The notes beneath the pieces were generated by a model. That model was not told where the DNA came from. It worked only from the letters and a program-made list of their open reading frames with translations, and made no database searches. Shown in pieces: positions 57,686 through 58,172 of a DNA stretch of 58,172 nt; within the stretch, counting starts at the first letter, position 1; each line of letters opens with the position of its first letter. Where the stretch lies: the NCBI GenBank assembly GCA_934272745.1, contig CAKQSI010000011.1, positions 1 to 58,172 on the forward strand, given 5' to 3'. The translations under genes and the position numbers were made by a program. This DNA is from an uncultured Clostridia bacterium. Lineage in GTDB: Bacteria; Bacillota; Clostridia; Christensenellales; Borkfalkiaceae.

Positions 57686-58172
57686 CGGATACGCGTATTA
57701 TGAGTGAAACTTCAGCGCGCGGGGAGAACGCTGCCGCGGCACTTTGCGGCATTTCCAAAAAATTCAACCCCGGCACGGTAAACGAAACCGCGGTGTTCGA
57801 CGATTTTTCGTTCGCGATCGAAAAAGGCTCGTTCGTTTCGGTCGTGGGCAGCAACGGCAGCGGCAAAACCACACTGTTAAACCTCATCGCGGGCAGCATT
57901 CTTCCGGACGAGGGAAAGATTTACTTGTCGGGGGAAGAAGTTACGCTCGTGCCGGAGTATATCAGGCAAAGGCGTATCGGCAGGGTGTTTCAGGATCCGT
58001 CCAAAGGGGTCGCGCCCTCGCTTACCGTGGCGGAAAACCTCAGTCTTGCCGAAAACAAGGGAAAACGATTCGGCTTTACGCCGCTTTTGTCGCGGAAAAA
58101 TGAGGCGCGCTACCGCGAAATGCTTTCCGTACTCGGCTTGGGACTGGAAGAAAAGTTGGGCGTGAAAATGGG
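57682..58172 (+). CDS. trpZ: ABC transporter ATPase (TrpZ-type), partial at window end
   Basis: Starts at the ATG in the ATGA overlap with the permease stop and stays open to the window end, giving 163 residues. Walker A is GSNGSGKT (56-63), followed by TLLNLIAGSILPDEGKIYL. The Q-loop region reads RIGRVFQDPSKGVAPSLTVAEN. Signature, Walker B and H-loop lie beyond the window. With trpX and trpY it forms a complete importer. The truncation is an artefact of the window. Confidence 0.9.
   Translation, partial: MTDTRIMSETSARGENAAAALCGISKKFNPGTVNETAVFDDFSFAIEKGSFVSVVGSNGSGKTTLLNLIAGSILPDEGKIYLSGEEVTLVPEYIRQRRIGRVFQDPSKGVAPSLTVAENLSLAENKGKRFGFTPLLSRKNEARYREMLSVLGLGLEEKLGVKM

Overview
The window reads as one contiguous stretch of bacterial chromosome, roughly 55 percent GC by eye, with standard Shine-Dalgarno starts and sigma-A-type promoters that nearly all have a 17-bp spacer. 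Gene content and order point to Bacillota, class Clostridia. The evidence is rpsO-pnp-ylxY-M16 peptidase-ftsK/spoIIIE-rimO-pgsA-cinA-recA-rny (the same backbone as Bacillus subtilis without the spoVF/dap segment), a TIGR04086-type membrane protein beside secDF, a Trp T-box, and a ZTP riboswitch. An uncultured gut clostridial lineage such as the Christensenellales is my guess, not something the sequence proves. I see no prophage, transposase, CRISPR array, tRNA or rRNA.

Layout. 1-7.2 kb: two copies of a 134-bp-period repeat, tgt, yajC, an XRE repressor divergent from a membrane protein, repeats, the TIGR04086 protein and secD-secF. 7.5-15.2 kb: recJ, relA, ygjV-like, a metallo-beta-lactamase hydrolase and hemZ. 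15.2-31 kb: rpsO to rny, the conserved housekeeping block. 31-32 kb: a 36-bp minisatellite of about 15 units. 32.1-35.2 kb: a secreted glycerophosphodiesterase followed at once by an HNH protein. 35.8-38.3 kb: an AraC regulator divergent from a Gfo/Idh/MocA oxidoreductase. 38.9-43.6 kb: a heterodimeric ABC exporter with one degenerate ATP site, then an acyl-ACP thioesterase. 43.8-55 kb: a ZTP-riboswitch purine operon (purE-purM-purN-IMP cyclohydrolase-AICAR formyltransferase-glyA-purD-purL). 55.1 kb to the end: a Trp T-box and a tryptophan-type ABC importer whose ATPase runs off the window.

How the genes work together. The purine operon joins the de novo steps to glyA, which feeds one-carbon units to PurN and the AICAR formyltransferase. 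A ZTP sensor is logical there because ZTP builds up when 10-formyl-THF is short. The bifunctional PurH is replaced by two separate proteins. The T-box specifier TGG matches tryptophan and agrees with the transporter type downstream. YajC, SecD and SecF form the accessory part of the Sec translocon.

What is unusual. Gene-less stretches are filled with short tandem or dispersed repeats, each locus with its own unit (25, 28, 34, 36, about 54 and 134 bp). Similar low-complexity sequence also appears inside reading frames, most strikingly in cinA, whose N-terminal molybdopterin-type domain is absent and replaced by repeats. The best candidates for new biology are a structured RNA segment upstream of the ZTP riboswitch, the XRE/membrane-protein pair with two matched operators, and small ORFs in the rny and trp leaders. 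No clearly novel multi-gene system is evident.
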